Assembly (NCBI GenBank): GCA_963720705.1
Contig: CAVRGJ010000003.1
Coordinates: 186,001 to 250,000 of the forward strand
Reading direction: 5' to 3'
Length of the DNA stretch: 64,000 nucleotides
DNA from: DASWJZ01 sp963720705
Lineage (GTDB): Bacteria > Pseudomonadota > Alphaproteobacteria > Rhizobiales > Afifellaceae
The notes below the pieces were generated by a model. It ran no database searches, was not told where the DNA came from, and saw nothing but the letters and a program-made list of their open reading frames with translations. Below are positions 63,331 to 64,000 of this stretch, piece by piece (within the stretch, counting starts at the first letter, position 1; every line of letters starts with the position of its first letter). Position numbers and translations under genes: made by a program.

Positions 63331-63476
63331 GCCATGCGCGAAAATCAACCCGTGATAATTTTTCTCCGGTGATTCGGTAGAATAACGAGCACGACGGGGG
63401 AAACGGCGTGCGCGCGCCTATCCATGGCGCGTCGTCCTACCTATGACGGGGGCATGAAGAGCCGTTTGAAGAAACG

Positions 63477-64000
63477 ATGACATTCGCCCATCTCATTGCC
63501 CCCGAAGACGAGCCGATCCATCGTCTGGTCCCGCACAACATCGAGGTGGAGCAGGCGCTGCTCGGCGCCATCCTGATCAACAATGAGGCGTTCTACCGCG
63601 TCTCCGATTTCCTCGAGCCTGCGCATTTCTTCGATCCGCTGCACCGGCAGATCTACGAGAAGGCCGCGCAGCTGATCCGGCTGAACAAGGCGGCCGACCC
63701 GCGCACCATCAAGAGCTTTCTGAAGGAGAACGACAAGGTCGGCGAAATCACCGTCGCCGAGTATCTCGGGCGCCTTGCCTACGAGGCGACGACCATCATC
63801 AACGCGGAAGACTATGGCCGCACCATCTACGACCTCTCGATCCGGCGGAACCTGATCACCATCGGCGAGGACATGGTGAACATCGCCTACGAGGCGCCGG
63901 TCGATATGCCGCCGCGCGAACAGATCGAGGACGCCGAGCGTCGGCTTTACGAGCTTGCCGAGACCGGCCGCTTCAACTCGGGCTTCCAGGGCTTCGCCGA
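63477..64000 (+). CDS. dnaB: Replicative DNA helicase DnaB, N-terminal part
   Basis: The gene runs off the right edge. The 174 residues seen match the DnaB N-terminal domain: RLVPHNIEVEQALLGAILINNEAFYRVSDFLEPAHFFDPLHRQIYEKAAQLIRLNKAADPRTIKSFLKEN, then GRTIYDLSIRRNLITIGEDMVNIAYEAP, and the linker start AERRLYELAETG. The RecA-like ATPase domain lies beyond 64000. The start ATG 63477 overlaps the end of a tiny 8-codon frame beginning at 63454. dnaB near rpsF-rpsR-rplI is a common alphaproteobacterial order. Confidence 0.93.
   Translation, partial: MTFAHLIAPEDEPIHRLVPHNIEVEQALLGAILINNEAFYRVSDFLEPAHFFDPLHRQIYEKAAQLIRLNKAADPRTIKSFLKENDKVGEITVAEYLGRLAYEATTIINAEDYGRTIYDLSIRRNLITIGEDMVNIAYEAPVDMPPREQIEDAERRLYELAETGRFNSGFQGFA

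Overview
The window is a gene-dense, GC-rich stretch of an alphaproteobacterial chromosome, most likely from the order Hyphomicrobiales (Rhizobiales). The pointers are a MucR/Ros-type regulator, Omp25-like and TorF-type outer membrane proteins, an E1-beta that carries its own lipoyl domain, the gene orders lptF-lptG-lptD-surA-pdxA-rsmA and fabD-fabG-acpP-fabF-mltG-yicC-gmk, and two palindromic intergenic repeat types typical of that order. No phage, integrase, full insertion sequence or CRISPR array is visible.

Layout. 1-14.5 kb: end of an ATP-grasp gene, parE, an Omp25-like protein, a DEAD-box helicase followed by a broken alpha/beta hydrolase, tRNA-Lys, several secreted or envelope proteins, an aldehyde dehydrogenase, a 69-bp palindromic MITE-like element, a thioredoxin-fold protein, an orphan ParA and a MucR homologue. 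14.5-20.1 kb (minus strand): osmC and a pyruvate dehydrogenase cluster pdhA-pdhB-uma2-pdhC, with a Uma2 nuclease-fold gene inside it, then ftsB. 20.3-35.1 kb (plus strand): a large sugar-acid catabolic locus. It holds a GntR regulator, a CUT1-type ABC transporter without an ATPase, an aldose dehydrogenase, a FucU-type mutarotase, a zinc dehydrogenase, a UxaA-family dehydratase, a complete CUT2-type ABC transporter with two permeases, an SMP-30 lactonase and a cyclic-nucleotide-binding protein. Together these fit a non-phosphorylating oxidative route for L-fucose or a similar sugar: mutarotation, C1 oxidation, lactone opening, dehydration, second oxidation. 35.4-43.9 kb: metallophosphoesterase, a tightly coupled cysK-alaX-sseA-GNAT group, a low-complexity OmpA protein, an ABC-F ATPase and a small secreted barrel protein. 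44-53.7 kb: holC-pepA, divergent from the LPS-export/outer-membrane-biogenesis chain lptF-lptG-lptD-surA-pdxA-rsmA, nearly every junction of which overlaps. 53.7-60.3 kb (minus): fatty-acid synthesis and cell-wall block. 60.6-64 kb: rpsF-rpsR-rplI, a cyclopropane fatty acid synthase and the start of dnaB.

Three otherwise good genes (alpha/beta hydrolase, CUT1 binding protein, GNAT acetyltransferase) each carry exactly one extra base. This is either real decay or a systematic sequencing insertion error, and it should be settled before any of them is called a pseudogene. The observations most worth following are the Uma2 gene inside the pdh operon, a repeat element read in frame inside the E2 linker, the unusual enzyme and transporter combination of the sugar locus, the MucR homologue that seems to lack zinc ligands, the MITE-like element, and the structured rpsF leader.
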